From: Isoetes taiwanensis
Lineage: Eukaryota; Streptophyta; Lycopodiopsida; Isoetales; Isoetaceae
Direction: 5' to 3'
Assembly: GCA_021234155.1 (NCBI GenBank)
Contig: JAJEKV010000028.1
Location: forward strand, 4,548,567-4,612,566
DNA: 64,000 bases
Under the pieces are notes generated by a model. That model did no database searches. It had not been told where the DNA came from and saw only the letters and a program-made list of their open reading frames with translations. Both the position numbers and the translations under genes were made by a program. This document shows positions 22,666-35,200 of this stretch, one piece after another. Each line of letters opens with the position of its first letter. Within the stretch, counting starts at the first letter, position 1.

Positions 22666-23246
22666 CACTACAAGGGATAGTCGACCTTCAAGGACGTCTA
22701 GAGGTCGTTGAACGACGTCAAATCGTCGAGGAACGACGACAACGTCGTTTGACGACGGTGACGTCATTCAACGGCATCAGGACGTCGTTCAACGACACCA
22801 CACAGAGCTGACGTGTCCACTATGCCTGCGTGGCATGGTGCTGGCGCCACGCTGGCAAGCGTGCGTGTCGTGCCACGTGCACAAAACGTTGGATCTGGCG
22901 TGGCACATCCGGCTGCGTGGCTTGCTGACATGCCAGGCTGGCACGCCACCGTGTTCTGCCACGTCGACATGACGTCGTTGAACGATGACTAAAAAATCTG
23001 ACGTGACCAGTCAGCTTCGTGGCTTGCTAAAATGCCAGGCTGGCACGCCAAAGTGTCCTGCCACGTCAACATGACGTCGTTAAACGACGCTTAGGATATC
23101 TGACGTGGCAGCAGTTTTGCCAGCGTGGCCGGCATCGTCTGCGCCACGCTATTGTCAGCAGAGCGCCACGTAAGCAACGTCGTTTAACGACGTCTTTTTT
23201 TTTTTTGGAAAAAAAAAAACGTGCGAAAAAAAAATTAATACTGACG
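22666..23246 (+). mobile_element. CACTA (En/Spm-type) transposon terminus, truncated
   Basis: Starts CACTACAAGGGATAG at 22666. The next 520 bp hold repeated self-complementary motifs of the form ACGTCGTTNAACGACG (near 22704, 22743, 22781, 22972, 23071, 23178), the subterminal transposase-binding arrangement of CACTA elements. No transposase gene and no second terminus are present; the sequence passes into the satellite at about 23247. The 3 bp before the terminus are AAG. Confidence 0.75.
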
Positions 23247-26200
23247 TTGCTTATCGTTTGGAATGCCAAAATTACCCTAGGGACCAAGTTACACGGTCAG
23301 TTTTGCAAAAAAATGACACACTTACGCCGTACATTGCAGTATTCAACAGCCACCTCCTAGGCCAATTGACTACGAGTGTGTTGGACATGAGATAGTTTGG
23401 CGCTTTTCGGGTGTGGCCCGGCCACAAAACTTGGTCCCCTAGGGCAATGTCGGCGTTCGAGTCCATTGGCGAGCGAATCACGGATTCCGGAGGGAAGTTG
23501 CCCGTCCGGTCGCCCGTGGAACGCCAGGGAGAGGACTTTTGGGGCAAAGCCGCTTCCGGGTGGTTTTAGGGTCCGTGCTCGGCGCCAACACCCCCCTACG
23601 TCAAGACACGGCGCCAAAGGTCCTAGTCGAATCGACAAGGATAGAGCCTCACGAAATGTATAACCCTATGAGTTGCCGGGTTCTAGCGGGGTTTGCGTTT
23701 TGGTGCCGAAGAGTTTTGGTCTTTGCACTTGGGACGTGGCCGATCACATGCGGTTGAGAACGCGAAGCAAGGGGCTGACGAAATGGAGTTTGGACCTGTA
23801 CTCCTCCGTTGTGGCGGTTAGAAGTCAAGGCCCACTTTTGCGGTAGCAAGACATTCGTAAAATTCGTAATTAATGCATAGTAACGGACTTAAATTCTGAT
23901 TTTTTGTCACTAGCTTCCTAAGTCATCGCCAATATACGAGGCCAACTTTCAAAAATTTTGGATAAGGTTTAGATCAAATAGTTTGCATTAGAAGCGGTCG
24001 GGCAGCTTTGTTGTTGGGCGTAGAGGCACACTTGCCCAAGTCAAACAAGGCGGGGACCTTGCAAGGCAGCCTCATTAGAGGGGAGAGTCGAACCCCGGAG
24101 GCCGAGCCCCAAAAGCTTCCGAGATAGCCTTTCTGGCGGTGCTCGGGAGGGGGTAATGCGCTAAAGACCACACTCCCGGATCTCGGTTCCGTATCCCACC
24201 GTTGAATCCTTTGTTCAAGGAACCTGGTCCGAGAAGGTCCAAAAATCAACATCCGTCCGGAGAACATATCAAACCGCTGGCGTCCCGGCGGCAGTGTAGA
24301 AACCAAAGTGTTTTGTCGTTAGGACATTGCGGAGGCTCGAAATGGCGATTCGACTTCGCCACATCGTCCAGGAATGCCAAAATTACTCTAGGGACCAAGT
24401 TACACGGTCGGTTTTGCAAAGAAAGAAACACTTACGCCCTACATTGCGATTATTACAGACCACCTCCTAGGCCAATTGACTACAGTGTGTTGCACATGAG
24501 ATAGTTTGGCGCTTCTTCGAGAAGGGGTGGGCTTACGGCCACAAAACTTGGTCCCTAGAGCAATGTCGACGTTCGAGTCCATTGGCGAGACGGATCGGTT
24601 CGGAGAGGGAAGTTGCCCGTCCGTCGCCGGGTGGCGCCGAGGGAGAGGACTTTTGGGGCAAGCTGCTTAGGGTGGTTTTAGGGTCCGTGCTCGGCGTCAA
24701 CACCCCCTCTACGTCAAGACGGCGCCAAGGTCCTAGTCAAATCCCGACAAGGATAGAGCCTCGAATCATAAACCCTATGAGTTGCCAGGTTCTAGCAGGG
24801 TTTGCGTTTTGGGTGCCGAGTTTTGATCTTTTGCACTTGGGACGTGGCCGATCACATGCAGTTGAGAACGCGAAGCAAGGGGAAATGACGGAATGGCGTT
24901 TGGACCTGTACTCCTCCCGTTGTGGCGGTTAGAAGTCAAGGGCGCTTTGCGGTAGCAAGACATTAAGTAAATTAAGTAATTAATGCATAGTACGGACTTA
25001 AATTCTGATTTTTTGTCAGCTAGCTTCCTAAGTCATCGCCAACATACAGGCTAACTTTCAAAAATTTTGGATAAGGTTTAGATCAAATAGTTTGCATTAG
25101 AACGGTCAGAGGCAGCTTTGTTGTTGGGCAGTAGAGGCGGCACACTTGCCCAATTCAAACAAGGCGAGGGACCTTGCAAGGCCTCCTCATTAGAGGGGGA
25201 GAGTCTGAACCCGTGAGGAGGCGAGCCCCAAAAAGCTTCCCGAGGCAGCCTTTCTGGCGGCAGCTCCCGGGGCGACGCTAAAAGATCACACTCACGGATC
25301 TCGGTTTCCGTATCCGACCGTTGAATCCTTTGTTCAAGGAACTGGTCAGAAGGTCCAAAAATCCAACATCCGTCCGAGAGAACATATCAAACCGCGAAGC
25401 GTCCTGCGGGCGACATTGTAGAAACCAAAGTGTTTTGTCGTTCGGATATTGCGGAGGCTCCGAAATGGCGATTCGACTTCGCCACATCGTCCGGAATGCC
25501 AAAATTACCCTAGGGACCAAGTTACACGGACATTTTTGCAAAAGAAAGAAACACTTACGCCCTACATTGCAGTATTCAGTAGCCACCTCCTAGGCCAATT
25601 GACTACGAGTGTGTGTTGCCGTAAAGATATTTTTGGCGCTTCTTCGAGAAGGGGTGGGCTTCTAGCCACAAAACTTGGTCCCTAGGGCAAGTTCTGAGTC
25701 CATTGGCAGAGACAGATCACGGTTCCGGAGAGGGGAAGTTGCCCGTCCGTCGCCAAAGCCTTCGGGAGAGGACTTTTGGGGCAAGCTGCTTCCGGGTGGT
25801 TTTTAGGGTCCGTGCTGCAAGGTCAACACCCCCCTCTACGTCAAGACACGGCGCAAGGTCCTAGTCAAATCTGACAAGGATAGAGCCTCAGAAATGTAAA
25901 CCCTATGAGTTGCCGGGGTTCTAGCGGGGTTTTGCGTTTTGGGTCCGAAGTTTTGGTCTTTTGCACTTGGGGCGTGGCCGATCACATGCAGTTGAAGCCG
26001 AAGCAAGGGGAGGCCCGGCGGAATGGAGTTTGGACTGTACTCCTCCCGTTGTGGCGGTTAGAAGTCAAGGGCCGCTTTTGCGATAGCAAGACATTAAGTA
26101 AATTCGTAATTAATGCATAGTACATACTTAAATTCTGATTTTTTGTCGGCTAGCTTCCTAAGTCATCGCCAACATCTGAGGCCAACTTTCAAAAATTTTG

Positions 26201-29200
26201 GATAAGGTTTTAGATCAAATAGTTTGCATTAGAACGGTTCGGGCAGCTGTTGTTGGGTTTGGCCGCACACTTGCCCAAGTCAAACAAGGCGGAGGACCTT
26301 GCAAGGCGCCCTCATTAGAGGGAGAGAACCCGAACCCGGGGAGGCGAGCCCCAAAAGCTTCGAGATAGCCTTTCTGGCGGCCTTCCGGGGGGGCGCGCTA
26401 AAGACCACACTCCCGGATCTCGGTTCCCGTATCCGACCGTTGAATCCTTTGTTCAAGGAACCTGGTCGAGAAGGTCCAAAAAAATCCAACATCCGTCCTG
26501 GAGAACATATCAAACCCATGGCGTCGGTAGGCGGCGGTGTAGAAACCAAAGTGTTTTGTCGTTCGGACATTGCGGAGGCTCCGAAATGGCGATTCGACTT
26601 CGCCACATCGTCCGGAATGCCAAAATTACTCTAGGGACCAAGTTACACGGTCAGTTTTGCAAAAGAAAGAAACACTTACGCCCTACATTGCGGTATTGGC
26701 CAGCCCACCTCTAGGCCAATTGACCACGAGTGTGTTGCACATGAGATGGTTTGGCTTCTTCGAAGGGGTGGGCTTACGGCCACAAAACTTGGTCCCTAGA
26801 GCAATGTCGACGTTCGAGTCCATTGGCGAGAGGCAGATCACGGTTCGGAGAGGGAAGTTGCCCGTCCGTCGCCCGGGGCCCGCCGGAGAGGACTTTTGGG
26901 GCAAGCTGCTTCCGGGTGGTTTTTAGGGTCCGTGCTCTGGCGTCAACACCCCCCCTCTACGTCAAGACACGGCGCAAGGTCCTAGTCAAATCCGACAAGG
27001 ATAGAGCCTCCGAATCATAAACCCTATGAGTTGCCAGGTTCTAGCAGGGTTTGCGTTTTGGGTTAGAGTTTTGATCTTTTGCACTTGGGGCGTGGCGATC
27101 ACATGTTGAGTTGAAGCGAAGCAAGGGGGAAATGGCGGAATGGCGTTTGGACCTGTACTCCTCCGTTGTGGCGGTTAGAATTCAAGGGCCGCTTTTGCGT
27201 AGCAAGACATTCGTAAATTCGTAATTAATGCATAATGCGGACTTAAATTCTGATTTTTGTCGACTAGCTTCCTAAGTCATCGCCAACATACGGGCTAACT
27301 TTCAAAAAATTTTGGATAAGGTTTAGATCAAATAGTTTGCATTAGAGCGGTCGGGGCAGCTTTGTTGTTGGTAGCCGGCACACTTGCCCAATTCAAACAA
27401 GGCGGGGACCTTGCAAGGCCTCCTCATTAGAGGGAGAGTCGAACCCGGTGAGGCCCCAAAAAGCTTCGAGGCAGCCTTTCGGCGGCGCTCGCCCGGCGTG
27501 CGCTAAAGATCACACTCACGGATCTCGGTTCCCGTATCCGGCCAGTTGAATCCTTTGTTCAAGGAACCTGGTCAGAAGGTCCAAAAAAATCAACATCCGT
27601 CCAGAGAACATATCAAACCCTTGAAGCGTCTGCGCGGCGACATTGTAGAAACCAAAGTGTTTTGTCGTTCGGATATTGCGGAGGCTCGAAATGGCGATTC
27701 GACCGCCACATCGTCGGGAATGCCAAAATTACCCTAGGGACCAAGTTACCACGGACATTTTTGCAAAGAAAGAAACACTTCGCCCTACATTGCGGTATTC
27801 GATTGTAGCCACCTCCTAGGCCAATTGACTACGAGTGTGTTGCACGTAAGATATTTTGGCTTCTTCGAGAAGGGGTGGGCTTCTAGCCACAAAACTTGGT
27901 CCCTAGGGCAGGTTCGGAGTCCATTGGCGAGGCGGATCCGGTTGGGAGAGGGAAGTTGCCCGTCCGTCGCCAAAGCCCGGGGAGAGGACTTTTGGGGCAA
28001 AGCTGCTTAGGGTGGTTTTAGGGTCCGTGCTCTCTGGCGTCACACCCCCCTCACGTCAAGACGCGTCCAAGGTCCTAGTCAAATCGACAAGGATAGAGCC
28101 TCCAGAAATGTAAAACCCATGAGTTGCCGGGTTCTAGCGGGGGTTTGCGTTTTGGGTGCCGAGTTTTGGTCTTTTGCACTTGGGGCGTGGCCGATCACAT
28201 GCGATTGAAGCGAAGCAAGCAGGAGGCGGCGGAATGGAGTTTGGACTGTACTCCTCCGATTTGTGGCGGTTAGAAGTCAAGGGGCGCTTTGCGGTAGCAA
28301 GACATTAGTAAATTCGTAATTAATGCATAGTACATACTTAAATTCTGATTTTTTTGTCGGCTAGCTTCCTAAGTCATCGCCAACATCTGAGGCCAACTTT
28401 CAAAAATTTTGGATAAGGTTTAGATCAAATAGTTTGCATTAGAACGGTCCGGGCGGCTTTGTTGTTGGGCAGAAGAGGCAGCACACTTGCCCAAGTCAAA
28501 CAAGGCGGGGACCTTGCAAGGGCCGCCTCATTAGAGGGGGAGTCGAACCCGGGGCCCGAGCCCCAAAAAGCTTCAAGAGATAGCCTTTCTGGCGGCTCCG
28601 TCGGAGGGGGCGCGCTAAAGACCACACTCCCGGATCTCGGTTCCGTATCCGCCAGTTGAATCCTTTGTTCAAGGAACCTGGTCGAGAAGGTCAAAAAATC
28701 CAACATCAGATCACGGAGAACATATCAAACCGCGAAAGCGTCTGGCGGCGACGGTGTAGAAACCAAAGTGTTTTGTCGTTCGGACATTGCGCGGGCTCGA
28801 AATGGCGATTCGACTTCGCCACATCGTCAGGAATGCCAAAATTACTCTAGGGACCAAGTTACACGGTCGGTTTTGCAAAAAAAGAAACACTACGCCCTAC
28901 ATTGCGGTGATTATTGACCACCTCCCTAGGCCAATTGACTACTGGTGTGTTGCACATGAGATAGTTTGGCTTCTTCGAGAAGGGGTGGGCTTCGGCCACA
29001 AAACTTGGTCCCCTAGAGCAATGTCGGCGTTTGAGTCCATTGGCGAGGCGGATCGCGGTTCGGGAGAGGAAGTTGCCGTCGTCGCCGGGGCTGCCGGGGA
29101 GAGGACTTTTGGGGCAAAAGGCTGCTTCCGGGTGGTTTTAGGGTCCGTGCTGCGGCGTCAACACCCCTCTACGTCAAGACGGCGCAAGGTCCTAGTCAAA

Positions 29201-32200
29201 TCCGACAAGGATAGAGCCTAGAATCATAAACCCTATGAGTTGCCGGGTTCTAGCGGGGTTTTGCGTTTTGGGGTGCGAGTTTTGATCTTTTGCACTTGGG
29301 GCGTGGCCGATCACATGCGTTGAAGAGCGAAGCAAGGGAAATGGCGGAATGGCGTTTGGACTGTACTCCTCCCGTTGTGGCGGTTAGAAGTCAAGGGCGC
29401 TTTTGCGGTAGCAAGACATTAAGTAAATTCGTAATTAATGCATAGTACGGACTTAAATTCTGATTTTTTGTCGACTAGCTTCCTAAGTCATCGCCAACAT
29501 ACAGGCTAACTTTCAAAAATTTTGGATAAGGTTTAGATCAAATAGTTTGCATTAGAGCGGTCGAGGCGCTTTGTTGTTGGGCAGCCCGGCGGCACACTTG
29601 CCCAATTCAAACAAGGCGGGACCTTGCAAGGCCTCCTCATTAGGGGAGAGTCCCGAACCCAGGCCCGAGCCCCCAAAAAGCTTCGAGGCAGACCTTTCTG
29701 GCGGGGCTCCGCCCGGGGCGCGCTAAAGATCACACTCACGGATCTCGGTTCCGTATCCGACCCGTTGAATCCTTTGTTCAAGGAACTGGTCGAGAGAAGG
29801 TCCAAAAAAATCCAACATCCGTCCGGGAGAACATATCAAACCCGCTGAAGCGTCTGCGAGGCGACATTGTAGAAACCAAAGTGTTTTGTCGTTCGGATAT
29901 TGCGGAGAGGCTCGAAATGGCGATCCGACCGCCACATCGTCGGAATGCCAAAATTACCCTAGGGACCAAGTTAGGCGGACATTTTGCAAAGAAAAAAACA
30001 CTTCGCCCTACATTGCGGTATTCGGTAGCCACCTCCTAGGCCAATTGACTACGAGTGTGTTGCCGTAAGATATTTTTGGCTTCGAGAAGGGGTGGGCTTC
30101 TAGCCACAAAACTTGGTCCCTAGGGCAAGTTACGAGTCCATTGGCGAGGCGGATCGCGGTTTGGGAGAGGGGAAGTTGCCGTCCGTCGCCAAGCCGGGAG
30201 GAGGACTTTTGGGGCAAAAGCTGCTTCCAGGGTGGTTTTAGGGTCCGTGCTCTGGCGTCACACCCCCCTCTACGTCAAGACGCGGCAAGGTCCTAGTCAA
30301 ATCGACAAGGATAGAGCCTCCCGGAAATGTAAACCCTATGAGTTGCGAGGGTTCTAGCGGGGTTTGCGTTTTGGGTGCCGATTTTGGTCTTTTGCACTTG
30401 GGGCGTGGCGATCACATGCGATTGAGCGCGAAGCAAGGGCCCTGGCGGAATGGAGTTTGGACTGTACTCCTCCGTTGTGGCGGTTAGAAGTCAAGGGCGC
30501 TTTTGCGATAGCAAGACATTAAGTAAATTCGTAATTAATGCATAGTACGGGACTTAAATTCTGATTTTTTGTCGGCTAGCTTCCTAAGTCATCGCCAACA
30601 TACAGGCCAACTTTCAAAAATTTTGGATAAGGTTTAGATCAAATAGTTTGCATTAGAGCGGTCGGGCAGCTGTTGTTGTTGGGCGAGGGTGGCACACTTG
30701 CCCAAGTCAAACAAGGCGGGGACCTTGCAAGGCCTCCTCATTAGAGGGGGAGAGTCGAACCCGGGGGCGAGCCCCAAAAAGCTTCGAGATAGCCTTTCTG
30801 GCGGCGGGCCCGAGGCGTGCGCTAAAGACCACACTCCCGGATCTCGGTTCCGTATCGGCCAGTTGAATCCTTTGTTCAAGGAACCTGGTCAGAAGGTCCA
30901 AAAAATCCAACATCCGTCTGGAGAACATATCAAACCGCTGGCGTCTAGCGGCGGCGATTGTAGAAACCAAAGTGTTTTGTCGTTCGGACATTGCGGAGGC
31001 TCGAAATGGCGATTCGACTTCGCCACATCGTCAGGAATGCCAAAATTACTCTAGGGACCAAGTTACCACGGTCGGTTTTGCAAAAGAAAGAAACACTTCG
31101 CCCTACATTGCGGTATTGGTAGCCACCTCCTAGGCCAATTGACTACGGTGTGTTGCACATGAGATAGTTTGGCTTCTTCGAAGGGGTGGGCTTACGGCCA
31201 CAAAACTTGGTCCCTAGAGCAATGTCGGCGTTCCGAGTCCATTGGCGGGGGCGAGATCCGCGGTTCGGAGAGGGAAGTTGCCGTCCGTCGCCGGGGACGC
31301 CGGGAGAGGACTTTTGGGGCAAAGCTGCTTCGGGTGGTTTTAGGGTCCGTGCTTTCGGCGTCAACACCCCCTCTACGTCAAGACGGCGCAAGGTCCTAGT
31401 CAAATCGACAAGGATAGAGCCTCCGAATCATAAACCCTATGAGTTGCCGGGTTCTAGCGGGGTTTTGCGTTTTTGGGTGCCGAGTTTTGATCTTTTGCAC
31501 TTGGGGCGTGGCGATCACATGCAGTTGAAGCAGCGAAGCAAGGGGAAATGGCGGAATGGCGTTTGGACACATACTCCTCCGTTGTGGCGGTTAGAAGTCA
31601 AGGGCAGCTTTTGCATTAGCAAGACATTAAGTAAATTCGTAATTAATGCATAGTACGGACTTAAATTCTGATTTTTTGTCAGCTAGCTTCCTAAGTCATC
31701 GCCAACATCTGGGCTAACTTTCAAAAATTTTGGATAAGGTTTAGATCAAATAGTTTGCATTAGAGCGGTCGGGCAGCTTTGTTGTTGGGCAGCCGGCTGG
31801 CACACTTGCCCAATTCAAACAAGGCCGGGGACCTTGCAAGGCCTCCTCATTAGGGGGAGAGTCGAACCCGGGGAGGCGAGCCCCAAAAAGCTTCGAGGCA
31901 GCCTTTTGGCGGCGGCTCGCCGGGGGCGTGCACGCTAAAGACCACACTCCACGGATCTCGGTTTCCGTATCCGGCCGTTGAATCCTTTGTTCAAGGAACC
32001 TGGTCCAGAAGGTCCAAAAATCCAACATCCGTCCAGAGAACATATCAAAGCTGAAGCGTCTGCGAGGCGACATTGTAGAAACCAAAGTGTTTTGTCGTTC
32101 GGATATTGCGGAGAAACTCGAAATGGCGATTCGACTTAGCCACATCGTCAGGAATGCCAAAATTACCCTAGGGACCAAGTTACGGACATTTTGCAAAGAA

Positions 32201-35200
32201 AAAAACACTACGCCCTACATTGCGGTATTCGGTAGCCACCTCCTAGGCCAATTGACTACGGTGTGTTGCACATAAGATATTTTTGGCTTCTTCGAGAAGG
32301 GGTGGGCTTCGGCCACAAAACTTGGTCCCTAGGGCATGTCGGCGGCGGAGTCCATTGGCGAGGCGGATCCGCGGTTCGGGAGGGGAAGTTGCCGTCGCGT
32401 CGCCAAAGCCTTGGGGGAGAGGACTTTTTGGGGCAAAGGCTGCTTCGGGTGGTTTTAGGGTCCGTGCTCTGGCGTCAACACCCCCCTCTACGTCAAGACG
32501 ACGCAAGGTCCTAGTCAAATCGACAAGGATAGAGCCTCAGAAGCGTAAACCCTATGAGTTGCCGGGTTCTAGCGGGGTTTTGCGTTTTGGGTGCGAGGAT
32601 TTTGGTCTTTTGCACTTGGGGCGTGGCGATCACATGCGGTTGAAGCTTGAAGCAAGGCCCGGCGGAATGGAGTTTGGACACTGTACTCCTCCGTTGTGGC
32701 GGTTAGAAGTCAAGGGCGCTTTGCGGTGCAAGACATTAAGTAAATTCGTAATTAATGCATAGTACGGACTTAAATTCTGATTTTTTGTCAGCTAGCTTCC
32801 TAAGTCGCCAACATACAGGCCAACTTTCAAAAATTTTGGATAAGGTTTAGATCAAATAGTTTGCATTAGAGCGGTCAGGCGCTGTTGTTGGGCGGCGGCT
32901 GGCACACTTGCCCAAGTCAAACAAGGCCGGGACCTTGCAAGGCCTCCTCATTAGAGGGGAGAGTCGAACCCGGCGAGCCCCAAAAAGCTTCGAATAGCCT
33001 TTCTGGCGGGCTCGGCCGAGGGCGTGCGCTAAAGACCACACTCCCGGATCTCGGTTCCGTATCCGGCCGTTGAATCCTTTGTTCAAGGAACCTGGGTCAG
33101 AAGGTCAAAAAATCCAACATCCGTCAGGAGAACATATCAAACCCTTGGCGTCTAGCGAGGCGGCGGTGTAGAAACCAAAGTGTTTTGTCGTTGGGACATT
33201 CGCGGAGGCTCGAAATGGCGATCCGACTTAAGCCACATCGTCCAGGAATGCCAAAATTACCCTAGGGACCAAGTTACCGCGGTCGGTTTTGCAAAAAAAA
33301 GAAACACTTCGCCCTACATTGCGGTGATGGCTGACCACCTCCTAGGCCAATTGACTCTGGGTGTGTTGCACATGAGATAGTTTGTTTTCTTGAGAAGGGG
33401 TGGGCTTACGGCCACAAAACTTAGTCCCTAGGGCAATGTCGGCGTTGAGTCCATTGGCGAGCGGATCCGCGATTTCGGGAGAGGGGAAGTTGCCCGTCGT
33501 CGCCCGGGGCTCGCCGGGGAGAGGACTTTTGGGGCAAGCTGCTTCAGGGTGGTTTTAGGGTCCGTGCTCTACGGCGTCAACACCCCCCCTACGTCAAGAC
33601 CGCGGCGCCAAGGTCCTAGTCAAATCGACAAGGATAGAGCCTCGAATCGTAAACCCTATGAGTTACCCGGGTTCTAGCGGGGTTTTGCGTTTTGGGTCCA
33701 GTTTTGATCTTTTGCACTTGGGGCGTGGCCGATCACATGCGATTGAAAGCATGAAGCAAGGGAAATAAGCGGAATGGCGTTTGGACCTGTACTCCTCCCG
33801 TTGTGGCGATTAGAAGTCAAGGGCGCTTTGCGATAGCAAGACATTAAGTAAATTAAGTAATTAATGCATAATACGGACTTAAATTCTGATTTTTGTCGGC
33901 TAGCTTCCTAAGTCATCGCCAACATCTGAGGCCAACTTTTCAAAAATTTTGGATAAGGTTTAGATCAAATAGTTTGCATTAGAGCGGTCCGGGGCTTTGT
34001 TGTTGGGCAGCCATTTGGCACACTTGCCCAATTCAAACAAGGCGGGACCTTGCAAGGCCTCCTCATTAGAGGGAGAGTCCCGAACCCGGGGAGGCCCGAG
34101 CCCAAAAAGCTTTGACCTTTCTGGCGGCTCCGCCCGGTGCGCTAAAGACCACACTCGGGATCTCGGTTCCGTATCCGACCGTTGAATCCTTTGTTCAAGG
34201 AACCTGGTCGAGAAGGTCAAAAATCAACATCCGTCCAGGAGAACATATCAAACCCGAAGCGTCTGCGGCGACATTGTAGAAACCAAAGTGTTTTGTCGTT
34301 AGGACATTCGCGGAGGCTCGAAATGGCGATTCGACTTAGCCACATCGTCAGGAATGCCAAAATTACCCTAGGGACCAAGTTACGGTCATTTTGCAAAAAA
34401 GAAACACTAAGCCCTACATTTGTATTCGGTAGCCACCTCTAGGCCAATTGACTACGAGTGTGTTGCACGTGAGATAGTTTGGCGCTTCTTCGAGAAGGGG
34501 TGGGCTTCTAGCCACAAAACTTGGTCCCCTAGGGCAATGTCGGCGTTACGAGTCCATTGGCGAGGCGGATCCGGGATTCCGGAGAGGAAGTTGCCCGTCC
34601 GTCGCCCGGGGCAACCGGAGAGGACTTTTTGGGGCAAAATTTGCTTCCGGGTGGTTTTAGGGTCCGTGCTCAGCGTCGTTGGCGTCAACACCCCCTCTAC
34701 GTCAAGACGGTAGCAAGGTCCTAGTCAAATCGACAAGGATAGAGCCTCCGAAAGCGTAACCCTATGAGTTTGCGGGTTCTAGCGGGTTTTTGCGTTTTGG
34801 TCTTAGAGTTTTGTCTTTTACACTTGGGGCGTGGCGATCACATGCGATTGAAGCGAAGCAAAGAGGCCAGCGGAATGGAGTTTGGACTGTACTCCTCCCG
34901 TTGTGGCGGTTAGAAGTCAAAGGGCGCTTTTGCGGTAGCAAGACATTCCGTAAATTAAGTAATTAATGCATAGTACGGACTTAAATTCTGATTTTTTGTC
35001 GGCTAGCTTCCTAAGTCATCGCCAACATCTGAGGCCAACTTTCAAAAATTTTGGATAAGGTTTAGATCAAATAGTTTGCATTAGAGCGGTCAGGGGCGAC
35101 TGTTGTTGTTAAGCGGGGCACTTTTGCCCAAGTCAAACAAGGCGGGACCTTGCAAGGCCTCCTCATTAGAGGAGAGTCACGAACCGGAGGCGAGCCCCAA

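Noticed and set aside
24560-24600. Pol III B-box-like GTTCGAGTCC in A-type satellite units, with a T6 run downstream
   Set aside because: No convincing A box at the right distance and no tRNA-like fold, so a Pol III gene is not supported.
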